A program made the translations under genes and the position numbers. DNA of 64,000 bases, from NCBI GenBank assembly GCA_910575605.1, contig CAJTEW010000017.1:1-64000 (forward strand), given 5' to 3'. This DNA comes from Lachnospiraceae bacterium (lineage in GTDB: Bacteria > Bacillota > Clostridia > Lachnospirales > Lachnospiraceae). The number at the start of each line of letters is the position of its first letter. Position 1 is the stretch's first letter. Shown one piece after another: positions 16,557-24,615 of this stretch. The notes under the pieces are model-generated. The model was not told the DNA's origin and ran no database searches. It saw only the letters and a program-made list of their open reading frames with translations.

Positions 16557-17147
16557 ATGAACAAACGACAATGTAATATTTTAACGATGTTAGAATCCGA
16601 TTATGAAGTATGTATTGAAGACCTGACGGAGAAATTTGATATCTCCGAACGCACGCTTCGGAATGACATACGGAATCTGAATGAATTTTTACCGGAAGAT
16701 ACAGAGGTAAGTATTATTGGAGGAAGAAAGGTAAGTATTACTTCCAGGGAAGGTTTTTCAGCTGCTGTTGCAAAAATAGTGAATCAAAGCGATTACTATC
16801 AGTACAGGCTTTCTGCACAGGAGAGAAGGGCAATCGCTGCGGTTATCCTGCTGTATGACAGCGGATATATGACCACATCTTGTCTGGCTGACAGGCTTTC
16901 TATAAGTAAGAATACGATTGTAGGTGAAATTGATATTCTAAAGAAAACTTTTGCCGGACATGGTGTGAGCTTAAAAGCAAAGGCTGGGCGGGGATTTTAT
17001 GTACAGGGTGAGGAAAAGTGTATACGGGAATTTATTTTTGAGCTGGCCTTTGGCATGAAGGCGGGCGAAGCATACAGCAGCGCCTGCCAGACGTTAATTG
17101 AGCGGGAAATAAACGGTCAGGCAGACAGAAAACGTATAAGAGTGTAA
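16557..17147 (+). pseudogene. Truncated BglG/MtlR-type transcription regulator
   Basis: 196 codons covering only the DNA-binding front of a PTS-regulated activator: an HTH_11-like domain (about 1-60, ISERTLRNDIRNLNE) and an Mga/M_trans_reg-type second HTH (about 80-165, LSISKNTIVGEIDILKK...GRGFYVQGEE). Intact family members continue for some 400-500 residues with PRD domains and EIIA/EIIB-like modules. Here homology stops near residue 190 and the frame closes after a few unrelated codons. It is directly followed, in another frame, by the tail of ptsI. A deletion between the two is the simplest reading. A residual DNA-binding protein could still be made. Confidence 0.8.
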
Positions 17148-17637
17148 GAGGGAGCTTAAGGAAAAAGGGATTTTATACGATGAAGGGATAAAAACAGGAA
17201 TCATGATAGAGACCCCGGCAGCAGTACTTTTAAGCGACAGGCTGGCGGCAGAGGCAGATTTCTTCAGTATTGGAACAAACGATTTGATACAGTATATTAT
17301 GGCCGCAGACCGTATGAATGAAAAGGTGCAGAATCTGTACCGTACCTGTAATCTTTCAGTACTTCGTGCAATTAAGACAGCAGTACAGAATGCACATGAG
17401 GCAGGGATAAAGGTCAGCATGTGTGGAGAGGCGGCTTCTGATGAAAAGATGGTTCCGGTATGGATAGGAATGGGAATAGACAAATTGAGTATGGTGAGGT
17501 CTCAGACAGCGCGGATTAAATATATTATCCGGCATCTTTCGAAGGAGAAAGCGAAGGATGTTACAGCACGGGTATTTGAGCTTGACAGGATTGAAGATAT
17601 TGAAGAATATCTGGAAGAGGTGTTGGGGACGGTGTAA
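17140..17637 (+). pseudogene. ptsI: 3' fragment of PTS enzyme I (ptsI)
   Basis: About 165 codons encode the end of the PEP-binding TIM barrel of enzyme I. Landmarks are GIMIETPAA, DFFSIGTNDLIQY, the active-site Cys motif VSMCGEAASDE and the C-terminal helices. The first two thirds, including the phosphohistidine domain and the HPr-binding domain, are missing, so it cannot phosphorylate HPr. In-frame homology extends upstream of the only ATG (17203) to about 17150, and a stop lies at 17137 in that frame. The break with the regulator fragment therefore falls at about 17130-17150. A functional ptsI must exist elsewhere if the cell uses the PTS. Confidence 0.88.
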
Positions 17638-17656
17638 AATTTACGCCGTTCCCAAC
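17622..17656. terminator. Long stem overlapping the ptsI stop codon
   Basis: GTTGGGGACGGTGTAAA pairs with TTTACGCCGTTCCCAAC, with small mismatches. There is no good T tract on the + strand. It lies 14 bases from the stop of the converging flavoprotein gene and probably acts as a shared hairpin. Confidence 0.5.
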
Positions 17657-17669
17657 AGAGACAGGCCTA

Positions 17670-19460
17670 TTAACCAATCGGTTCAAAATCTGCTGCTCCG
17701 TGTTTGCACAGCGGGCAGATAAAGTCATCGGGAAGTTCGTCTCCTTCGTATACGTATCCGCATACAACGCACACAAAGCCCTTCTTGCCTTCAGTTTCCG
17801 GCTTTGGCTTTACATTGCTCTGGTAGTAGTTATAGGTCATGGTCTCCACATTGGAGATAACACGTGCTTCGGTTACCGTACAGATGAACATTCCATGTGT
17901 GTCAAGGTCTACATACTGCTCTACCTTAAGCGACATGAATGCATTAATATATCTTGGCAGGAATACAAGGCCGTTGTCAGAACGCAAAGGCTCCCAGTCT
18001 GCAAATTTATCTACGTTACGTCCGCTCTGGAAGCCGAAGTTCTGGAATACCTTAAAAGGAGCTTCCGTGGACAGGCAGTTTACGTTCATAATACCTGACT
18101 GTTTGATGACATGGTGAGAGTAATTTGCTTTGTTAATACATACTGCCACTCGGTTCGGGCTGTCTGTAACCTGAGAAACCGTATTTACAATCAGGCCGTT
18201 GTCCTTTTTGCCGTCATTGGAGGTTACCACATATAGGCCATAGCCAATCTTAAAAAGAGCAGTCAAATCATTTTTGTTGGCTGTCTCGTCATGCTGTGCC
18301 AGATAATCCTTGCAGAATTCCTCTGCCATTGCTTCAAGCTGTGCACTGCTTTCTTCATTCAGGGCAGACCTTATAGTTACAGTTGTATCTGCGAAGGTAA
18401 GTTTCTTGGAGCCTTCAAACATTTTCTTCATTACCTTAGCGGCAAGAGGAGCCCAGGAACCATTTTCAATAAAACCTATTTTACGATTCTGGAAATTGCG
18501 CTCTGTCAGATGTGTAATGAATTCACGCATAAACGGGAAAATCTCTGCATTGTAGGTTGTAGTTGCCAGAATTAATTTTCCGTAACGGAAGGCATCCTCT
18601 ACAGCCTCTGCCATATCGCAGCGGGCAAGGTCATTTACCACAACCTTAGGACATCCCTTGGCGCGGAGCTTGTCTGCAAGAAGCTCTACAGCTTTCTTTG
18701 TATTGCCATAAACAGAAGTATAGGCAATTACAATTCCCTCGGATTCAATTCCATAGGAGGACCAGATATTGTAAAGTCCCAGATAATAACCCAAGTTTTC
18801 CGTAAGTACAGGGCCGTGGAGTGGGCAGATGGCCTGAATATCCAGACCAGAAGCTTTCTTAAGGAGACTTTGTACCTGTGCACCGTATTTACCTACAATG
18901 CCGATGTAATAGCGGCGTGCCTCACATGCCCAGTCCTCATCAGCGTCCAATGCACCGAATTTGCCGAAGCCGTCTGCCGAGAAGAGGACCTTGTCGCAGG
19001 AATCATAGGTAACAATAACCTCTGGCCAGTGAACCATAGGTGCAGCTACAAAGGAGAGCTCATGTTTTCCAAGAGAAAGGGTGTCGCCTTCCTTTACAAC
19101 AACCTGCCTGTCCTCGAAGGCTGTCCCGAAAAACTGGTTCATCATTGCAAAGGATTTTGTACTTGACACAATCTTTGTATCAGGGTATGCTTTCATAAAA
19201 TTTGCGATATTTGCGGAGTGGTCTGGCTCCATATGCTGGATGATTAGATAATCGGGGTTTCTGCCGCCTGTTTCTTTTTGTATGTTATCCAGCCATTCAT
19301 GAGTAAAACGGGCATCAACAGTGTCAAGCACAGCTATTTTTTTGTCCATAATTACATAAGAGTTGTAAGCCATGCCATTAGGAACAACATACTGTCCTTC
19401 AAATAAATCAATGTTATGGTCATTTACACCTGCATATTTAATGTCATTTGTGATAGTCAT
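17670..19460 (-). CDS. Multidomain flavodiiron protein (O2/NO reductase) with flavin reductase and rubredoxin
   Basis: 596 residues. Domains in order: a metallo-beta-lactamase-like diiron site (about 1-235; HMEPDHS gives the H-x-E-x-D-H ligands); flavodoxin (about 240-385; YTSVYGNTKKAVE binds FMN); a flavin-reductase-like domain (about 400-545); and C-terminal rubredoxin with two Cys pairs (CVVCGYVY...CPLCKHG). The single chain should carry electrons from NAD(P)H to the diiron centre and reduce O2 to water, and/or NO, protecting an anaerobe. I chose the start at 19460 because AGAAGGAGC precedes it and the family begins there; the frame is open for 16 more codons. An operator-like palindrome overlaps its leader. 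Confidence 0.92.
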   Translation of the reverse strand: MTITNDIKYAGVNDHNIDLFEGQYVVPNGMAYNSYVIMDKKIAVLDTVDARFTHEWLDNIQKETGGRNPDYLIIQHMEPDHSANIANFMKAYPDTKIVSSTKSFAMMNQFFGTAFEDRQVVVKEGDTLSLGKHELSFVAAPMVHWPEVIVTYDSCDKVLFSADGFGKFGALDADEDWACEARRYYIGIVGKYGAQVQSLLKKASGLDIQAICPLHGPVLTENLGYYLGLYNIWSSYGIESEGIVIAYTSVYGNTKKAVELLADKLRAKGCPKVVVNDLARCDMAEAVEDAFRYGKLILATTTYNAEIFPFMREFITHLTERNFQNRKIGFIENGSWAPLAAKVMKKMFEGSKKLTFADTTVTIRSALNEESSAQLEAMAEEFCKDYLAQHDETANKNDLTALFKIGYGLYVVTSNDGKKDNGLIVNTVSQVTDSPNRVAVCINKANYSHHVIKQSGIMNVNCLSTEAPFKVFQNFGFQSGRNVDKFADWEPLRSDNGLVFLPRYINAFMSLKVEQYVDLDTHGMFICTVTEARVISNVETMTYNYYQSNVKPKPETEGKKGFVCVVCGYVYEGDELPDDFICPLCKHGAADFEPIG

Positions 19461-19499
19461 TTTATCTGCTCCTTCTGTTATTTTTTGTAACAATTCAGA

Positions 19500-19518
19500 A
19501 ATAGTCACTGTTACTATT
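19500..19518. promoter_or_regulatory. 19-bp palindrome in the flavodiiron leader
   Basis: AATAGTCACTGTTACTATT is an inverted repeat AATAGTnACnGTnACTATT with one mismatched pair. It lies just downstream of the reverse-strand promoter at 19535-19562, where a repressor would block transcription. The binding protein is unknown. Confidence 0.5.
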
Positions 19519-19534
19519 TTTTTCTCTATGAGAC

Positions 19535-19562
19535 ATTATAACACAATATTATTCTGGCACAA
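19535..19562 (-). promoter_or_regulatory. Promoter of the flavodiiron gene
   Basis: On the reverse strand, TTGTGC and TATAAT are separated by 16 bp, with the -10 at 19540-19535. The leader is about 70 nt. Confidence 0.6.
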
Positions 19563-19704
19563 GATGGAAAGTAGAAATCTTTTTTATTGACGGAAGAGGA
19601 ATACATTGGTAAAGTTATTATATCGTTAATTTTAAGAGAATATTAAGAATATCATTCCATTCCCGGGTGGAAGAGAAAGAACCGTCTGAAGCAGGAGAAA
19701 ATGT

Positions 19705-20643
19705 ATGGCTAAAAAGAGAAAATCCAAAATGGAATTTCGATATTATAAGATGCCGGAAGGAAGCGCAATTCTTGCACTTCTGGGACAGAAATGGGTGCAG
19801 ACATATGGGCGTGATATTGATTATCTGCATTTCCACAATTATCTTGAAATCGGATACTGTTATGAGGGAGAAGGAACTCTTGTTCTTGGAGAGGAGAGCC
19901 ATCGCTTTACAGGAGAAGAATTTACAGTAATCCCGAAAAATTATCCCCATACAACAAATAGTGATCCAGGTACAGTCAGTAAATGGGAATATTTATTTGT
20001 AGATGTGGAGCAGATACTGGGGGAGCTATATCAGAGGGGAGGAAATATAAAGCGCCGGGATTATATGCTTTATCGGATTAATTCCCGGGCAATTTTCAAG
20101 AAAGCGGAGAGAGGGCCGAAAATCGCAGGACAAATACGCAGGCTTCTGGACATTATGAGAGATACAGAGGAATTTTATCTGGAGGAGTCAAAGGGAGCTG
20201 TGGTAGAGCTTCTGGTCAATATTGCAAGGGAGAATAGAGAATCAAAGGGAGTAATAGATTTAGGCGGAAAGATAACAATACCTGTTGCACGGGCAATGGA
20301 TTACATTACTCTTCATTATATGGAACCCTTAAAGATAGAGGAGCTTGCAGACTGGTGCCATATTAGTGAAACGCATTTTCGCCGGATATTTTCAGAATAT
20401 ATTGGGTTGAGCCCATTGGAGTATATTAATCTGGTGAGAGTGCAGTCGGCCTGTAATTATTTAAAAAATACAGACGAGGCTATGGCTGATATTGCAGTAA
20501 AGTGCGGGTTTACTACGCCCTCTACCTTTAATCGGAATTTTAAGCAGATAACAGGCGTCTCTCCAAGTGAGTGGCGTAAACGGCCGGAAAATTATCAGCA
20601 GCAGCTTTTAAAGTCCTGGATACACTCAGAGCAGGGATGGTAA
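19705..20643 (+). CDS. AraC-family transcriptional regulator
   Basis: 312 residues. The N-terminal cupin-like sensor (about 20-110, HFHNYLEIGYCYEGEG...FTVIPKNYPH) probably binds a sugar or glycoside. The C-terminal double HTH (about 205-300) has LADWCHISETHFRRIFSE and ADIAVKCGFTTPSTFNRNFK. It converges on the reverse-strand sugar transport operon that ends at 20676 and is a candidate regulator of it; a second AraC gene at 26689-27498 is an equally good candidate. The ATG follows GCAGGAGAAA. Confidence 0.88.
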   Translation: MAKKRKSKMEFRYYKMPEGSAILALLGQKWVQTYGRDIDYLHFHNYLEIGYCYEGEGTLVLGEESHRFTGEEFTVIPKNYPHTTNSDPGTVSKWEYLFVDVEQILGELYQRGGNIKRRDYMLYRINSRAIFKKAERGPKIAGQIRRLLDIMRDTEEFYLEESKGAVVELLVNIARENRESKGVIDLGGKITIPVARAMDYITLHYMEPLKIEELADWCHISETHFRRIFSEYIGLSPLEYINLVRVQSACNYLKNTDEAMADIAVKCGFTTPSTFNRNFKQITGVSPSEWRKRPENYQQQLLKSWIHSEQGW

Positions 20644-20666
20644 AGGGAGGCTTTTTTGGCCTCCCT
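20644..20666. terminator. Bidirectional terminator between converging genes
   Basis: AGGGAGGC / GCCTCCCT arms around a T-rich loop directly follow the AraC stop, and the flanks are A/T rich. It lies 10 bases before the end of the reverse operon. Confidence 0.7.
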
Positions 20667-20675
20667 CATATATTT

Positions 20676-20894
20676 TTAATCAAAATCAAACTTAGTATAC
20701 CGTGTATTCATTGCCCCATACCGTGTACGAACCATTTTATTTTTTGCAAGTACGTCTTTTTCGCTTCCCGTATACTGGCATCGGATACAGTAATACTCTT
20801 TCTTTTCTTTATCATAGAACATATCAATATCCAGATCCCTCATAAAACAGGAGGGACATCTATAATTTAATCTGCCTTTTCCAGACTGAGCCAT
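20676..20894 (-). CDS. Small zinc-ribbon protein
   Basis: 72 residues with two CxxC knuckles (Cys13/Cys16 and Cys36/Cys39), a spacing typical of a zinc ribbon, and a basic tail. Its start overlaps the end of the preceding enzyme gene by 28 bases, so translation is likely coupled. No homologous function is recognised; nucleic-acid or protein binding is possible. It is the last gene of the transport operon. Confidence 0.65.
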   Translation of the reverse strand: MAQSGKGRLNYRCPSCFMRDLDIDMFYDKEKKEYYCIRCQYTGSEKDVLAKNKMVRTRYGAMNTRYTKFDFD

Positions 20895-22699
20895 GTCGTA
20901 AACATCTCCTTATCTGTTATTTTTTTCTTATATCCAAGAGTAAACATCGGTGAGAATGCGTAACCCTCTTTGATGTATCCATAAGCCGTGTCAGAAGCCG
21001 TGATAGAAACCTTTGTCTCTATTGCTGGAATTACGGCAGAGACAGCAGAGGCTCCTGCGAGATTCTCCTCGCGGCAGCGATATTCATAAGAAATGACTTT
21101 TTCCTCGGTTCCTTCACATTTGAGAATGATACCGTTCATATCCTCAGGATATTCTGTCGTTCCGTAGCAGGCTGTCATATATTCATTTAATTCCATCTCT
21201 GCGTCGGAATTGCTCATGTCAAGAATGGTACGCTCAATTTTAATGGATCCGCTTCCTTCTTCAAAATACTCCTTTGTTTGAAGAGTTACCGTCAGATCTG
21301 AAAATTCAATGGTTATTGGATCAAGCGTGAGGATTCTGGTATTCCCTTCCTGAGAAAAATGCGCTTTTGTACGGCACAGGCATAAATCCACTTCTTCACC
21401 TTTGTAAGACAGCTTTGCACTTCTTATGGTGCCTTCGCCTGCGTAATGGGTAAAGTACCCGGCGCGGTATTTTTCCTGAATAAGGAAAGGATAGGAGGCG
21501 TCCTGTACATGCTTTGTGCCTATGCCGACCTCCCATTTAAGCTTAGCAGCATAAGGACGTAAATCAAAAACAGCGCCGCCTTGATCCATACTGACTCCTG
21601 CTCTCATATAAGGGTCTGTATACCAAAAGACCTGCTTATCAGAGCCGTAGAGAATGTCTCTCCAAAGAGCACATTCCGGCTCTTTATAGGTTTTCTTCTT
21701 ACGGTAATAGTCTGCAAACTCAGACATGGTCATGTCAGTAAGCTTTCCCGCTTTCTTCAGATCTCCGTAGTATTTACATCCATCAGAATAAGATTTAAGA
21801 AGCAGCTCATAGGGAGCCTCCCAGCGTCCCATTTTATTCATCCATCCGGGACCTACAAACATCATGTTGTAGGCATAGCCGTTATTGTATTTTTCCTGTG
21901 CCCGGTACTGGTCAATGAGGTTATAAAGATAAGGAAATTCCCAGGTCTTTGTGTCATAGATCATTCCCCGCAGTACATTCTGGGGATGAGTTCCGAAGTT
22001 GGAGCCATTTCCGTCATAGCATGCAAGCAAATCCCTTGAAAGATGGGGGATTGCAACAATACCGCTGTCCTCGGACTCATCCGCTGCCGGTGCATGGGTA
22101 TTTTGCTTAGAGGGGATCCATGGCGCCCACGGACCGCCGTCAAATAAGGTATACCAGGAATTATTGCATGTATGGTATGCCTTTGGCCCTTCCTCCCAGC
22201 AGGTGGCAATAGCACATTTTACAGACGGATAGTTTTCTTTAATATAGTTTGTCAAATCAGCATCCATATAGTAGGAACCGGTAGATTCAGGATAAAATCC
22301 AAAAGTATCGTAAAACTTCCCGAATACATCGTCTACAATCCGCTTTTTGTCTTCCATAGAAAACATCCAGATACAGAAATCCTTTGTCTTGTATTTTTCG
22401 CGGAACTCTTCACAAGGAAGTCCAAGTAAAGACAAAGCAATCTCATCACCGTAAGTTTTATGGTCGTGTTTTGCAATTTCAACGGCCTCGTTATTAAATA
22501 GGGCGGCATAGGTCATATGAATCGTAACTTTTAGTCCATTTTCATGGGCAAGCCTTTGCTGTGTTTTAAATATATCGAGGGATTCGTTCAGCAGCTTTTT
22601 ATTTCCGATATCTTCCTCCCTGCCGTGTCCTGTAACTGTGGCGGAATATTCCGGAACCATTTCCGGTCTATGGATTACATTAAGAATAAATTCGCTCAT
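20867..22699 (-). CDS. Uncharacterised carbohydrate-active enzyme candidate (deacetylase/GH57-like barrel)
   Basis: 610 residues, no signal peptide, so cytoplasmic. The first 300 residues have the feel of a polysaccharide-deacetylase or GH57/38-type barrel: HENGLKVTIHMTYAALF, then GFYPESTGSYYMDADL, and PWIPSKQN followed by IPHLSRDLL. A beta-sandwich-like C-terminal half follows (about 380-600). I cannot name a family. The gene sits directly behind two sugar permeases and is expected to process what they import. The catalytic residues are not identifiable with confidence; an Asp/Glu pair in the first barrel is the likely site. The start at 22699 follows AGGAGTTG. Confidence 0.6.
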   Translation of the reverse strand: MSEFILNVIHRPEMVPEYSATVTGHGREEDIGNKKLLNESLDIFKTQQRLAHENGLKVTIHMTYAALFNNEAVEIAKHDHKTYGDEIALSLLGLPCEEFREKYKTKDFCIWMFSMEDKKRIVDDVFGKFYDTFGFYPESTGSYYMDADLTNYIKENYPSVKCAIATCWEEGPKAYHTCNNSWYTLFDGGPWAPWIPSKQNTHAPAADESEDSGIVAIPHLSRDLLACYDGNGSNFGTHPQNVLRGMIYDTKTWEFPYLYNLIDQYRAQEKYNNGYAYNMMFVGPGWMNKMGRWEAPYELLLKSYSDGCKYYGDLKKAGKLTDMTMSEFADYYRKKKTYKEPECALWRDILYGSDKQVFWYTDPYMRAGVSMDQGGAVFDLRPYAAKLKWEVGIGTKHVQDASYPFLIQEKYRAGYFTHYAGEGTIRSAKLSYKGEEVDLCLCRTKAHFSQEGNTRILTLDPITIEFSDLTVTLQTKEYFEEGSGSIKIERTILDMSNSDAEMELNEYMTACYGTTEYPEDMNGIILKCEGTEEKVISYEYRCREENLAGASAVSAVIPAIETKVSITASDTAYGYIKEGYAFSPMFTLGYKKKITDKEMFTTWLSLEKAD

Positions 22700-22812
22700 T
22701 TTTCAACTCCTGTTATCTAATAAGATGTCCGGCATGTATTCTCTTTTTTGAAAACCATACCGGACATTATTATAATAAATTTGCATTTTCAGATACAAGT
22801 TTCAGTTATAAT

Positions 22813-23643
22813 TTACTTAACAGCACCAGTGATACCTTCTGCGAACTGCTTCTGCAATACGAAGAATACAACCATTGTAGGAATAGAACAGAACAATACG
22901 CCGCACATCAGCATACCGTAGTCTGTCACATATCCGGTAATCAGGTTCGCAATTAACATCGGCATTGTCATGGAATTGTTGTCTGTCATAATTACCTTCG
23001 GCCACAGATAGGAATTCCATGCATTCATAAATGTGATAACGGCCGCCGCTGCATAGGTGGACCTCATAGTCGGGAAGAACATACGGAAAAATATCTGTAT
23101 TTCATTCAAACCGTCAATGCGGGCCGCTTCCATGATATCAATCGGGAAGGCTCTTGCGTTCTGGCGGAACATCATAATCATGAACGGTGTAGATATCATC
23201 GGAAGGATGAAACCAAGCGTACAGTTTAAAAGTCTTGCCTTTGAAAACATCTGGAACAACGGAACCATAGTTGCAACCTGCGGTACCATCATGGCAAGCA
23301 GGAGAATGGAGAAAAGCTTGTCCTTCCATTTATCATGATAGATTTCAAAACCGTAACCTGCGATTGAACAGATAAGAAGACAAACAAGGGTGGTTACGAT
23401 TGCGTACCGGAAGGAGTTTCCAAGTGCGCGCCACAAAGGCTGCTGTGATACCAGATTATTAAAATTCTCCATAAAATGTGTTCCCGGTAGAATCCGTCCT
23501 CTGGAAACATCCGTGGAGGTATTTGTTGCCGCGGATATCATCCAATACAGTGGAAATACGGAAATTATGGATACAATTGAAAGGAAAATATAGGTAGGAA
23601 TCAGTCTGCGCTGAATCATGCTTTTGTTCTTTTTTTCAGTCAC
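22813..23643 (-). CDS. Sugar ABC transporter permease, MalG type
   Basis: 276 residues with six membrane helices and an EAA loop (IMEAARIDGLNE...FFPTMRS). It pairs with the MalF-type permease upstream. I prefer the GTG at 23643, which has AGGTG just upstream and overlaps the previous stop by a few bases; a GTG at 23652 is the alternative. The 113-base gap to the next gene contains no clear terminator. Confidence 0.82.
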   Translation of the reverse strand: MTEKKNKSMIQRRLIPTYIFLSIVSIISVFPLYWMISAATNTSTDVSRGRILPGTHFMENFNNLVSQQPLWRALGNSFRYAIVTTLVCLLICSIAGYGFEIYHDKWKDKLFSILLLAMMVPQVATMVPLFQMFSKARLLNCTLGFILPMISTPFMIMMFRQNARAFPIDIMEAARIDGLNEIQIFFRMFFPTMRSTYAAAAVITFMNAWNSYLWPKVIMTDNNSMTMPMLIANLITGYVTDYGMLMCGVLFCSIPTMVVFFVLQKQFAEGITGAVK

Positions 23644-24535
23644 GTGTATCACCTACTTTCAAGTTGATAAATGCAAGGACAGCTACCATGATAAAAATCA
23701 GGAATGCCATAGCCGATGCATAACCAAAGTTTGGTACGTTAATGAAACATGTATTATAAACATAATGAGACATTGTAATGGTCGAATTTGCAGGGCCGCC
23801 CTTAGTCAGGTTGACAGATTCGTCAAATAACTGCAGCGTACCGTTAATGGACATGATAAATGTCATGATAATTGTCGGCTTTAAAAGAGGAACAGTTATT
23901 TTCCAAAAAGTCTTCCAGCCGTTTGCACCGTCAATCTTGGCGGCCTCATATACAGAATATTCTATATTCTGAAGGCCGGACAGGTAAAATACCATGTTAT
24001 ATCCAGTCCATCTCCAGACTAAGGCAATGATAATAACAATCTTTGCACTTGCCGAATTCCCCAAGAAATTGTAACCAGATTCCAAAATGTGCAGCTTTAC
24101 CAGAATAGTGTTAATTAATCCGTCCTCTGCAAACAAGGAACGGAAAATCAATGCATAGGATACAAGTGAGGTCGCACATGGAAGGAATACACAGGTACGG
24201 AAAAAGCCTTTGAGTTTTAAATCCCTGTTATTCAAAAGCTGTGCCAGCAGGATTGCCAGTACAAGCATAATCGGCACCTGAATAATCAGGTAGAAAAATG
24301 TATTGCCGATAGACTGCTTAAATACTTTATCTGCCAACATTCTTTTATAATTATTGAATATCGGTTCTGCAAACCTCATGTTAGCGCCGGTACCGGTCTG
24401 CAGGGAAATGATGAACGCACGGACCATCGGATAAAAGCTCATGACTGCAATCATGAGAGTCGCCGGGGTCAGAAATGCCCAGCCGGCAGCTTTTTGTTTT
24501 GCGATAAGAGTCATTCCTTTTTTCTTTGAATTCAC
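23636..24535 (-). CDS. Sugar ABC transporter permease, MalF type
   Basis: 299 residues with six membrane segments and an EAA loop (VYEAAKIDGANGWKTFWKITVPLLKP). A GTG start at 24535 is chosen because AAGGAGAAAGGGGGA precedes it; the upstream open frame passes through the intergenic hairpin. It forms the importer with the adjoining permease and the binding protein. No ATPase is encoded nearby. Confidence 0.82.
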   Translation of the reverse strand: MNSKKKGMTLIAKQKAAGWAFLTPATLMIAVMSFYPMVRAFIISLQTGTGANMRFAEPIFNNYKRMLADKVFKQSIGNTFFYLIIQVPIMLVLAILLAQLLNNRDLKLKGFFRTCVFLPCATSLVSYALIFRSLFAEDGLINTILVKLHILESGYNFLGNSASAKIVIIIALVWRWTGYNMVFYLSGLQNIEYSVYEAAKIDGANGWKTFWKITVPLLKPTIIMTFIMSINGTLQLFDESVNLTKGGPANSTITMSHYVYNTCFINVPNFGYASAMAFLIFIMVAVLAFINLKVGDTRD

Positions 24536-24573
24536 AAAAAGTCCCCCTTTCTCCTTAAAACAGGCTATAAAAA

Positions 24574-24603
24574 ATGTGGGAAACTGCCTGCAGTTTCCCA
24601 CAT
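24574..24603 (-). terminator. Attenuator between binding protein and permeases
   Basis: Perfect 14-bp arms (ATGTGGGAAACTGC and its complement) around a 2-base loop, followed on the reverse strand by a run of T. It lies 12 bases after the binding-protein stop. It should let most transcripts end there, giving an excess of binding protein over permease, as in maltose-type operons. Confidence 0.85.
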
Positions 24604-24615
24604 CTAATGCAGCTG

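Noticed and set aside
17203-17637. Short functional enzyme I-like protein
   Set aside because: It lacks the phosphohistidine and HPr-binding domains, and homology continues upstream of the only ATG, so it is a fragment.
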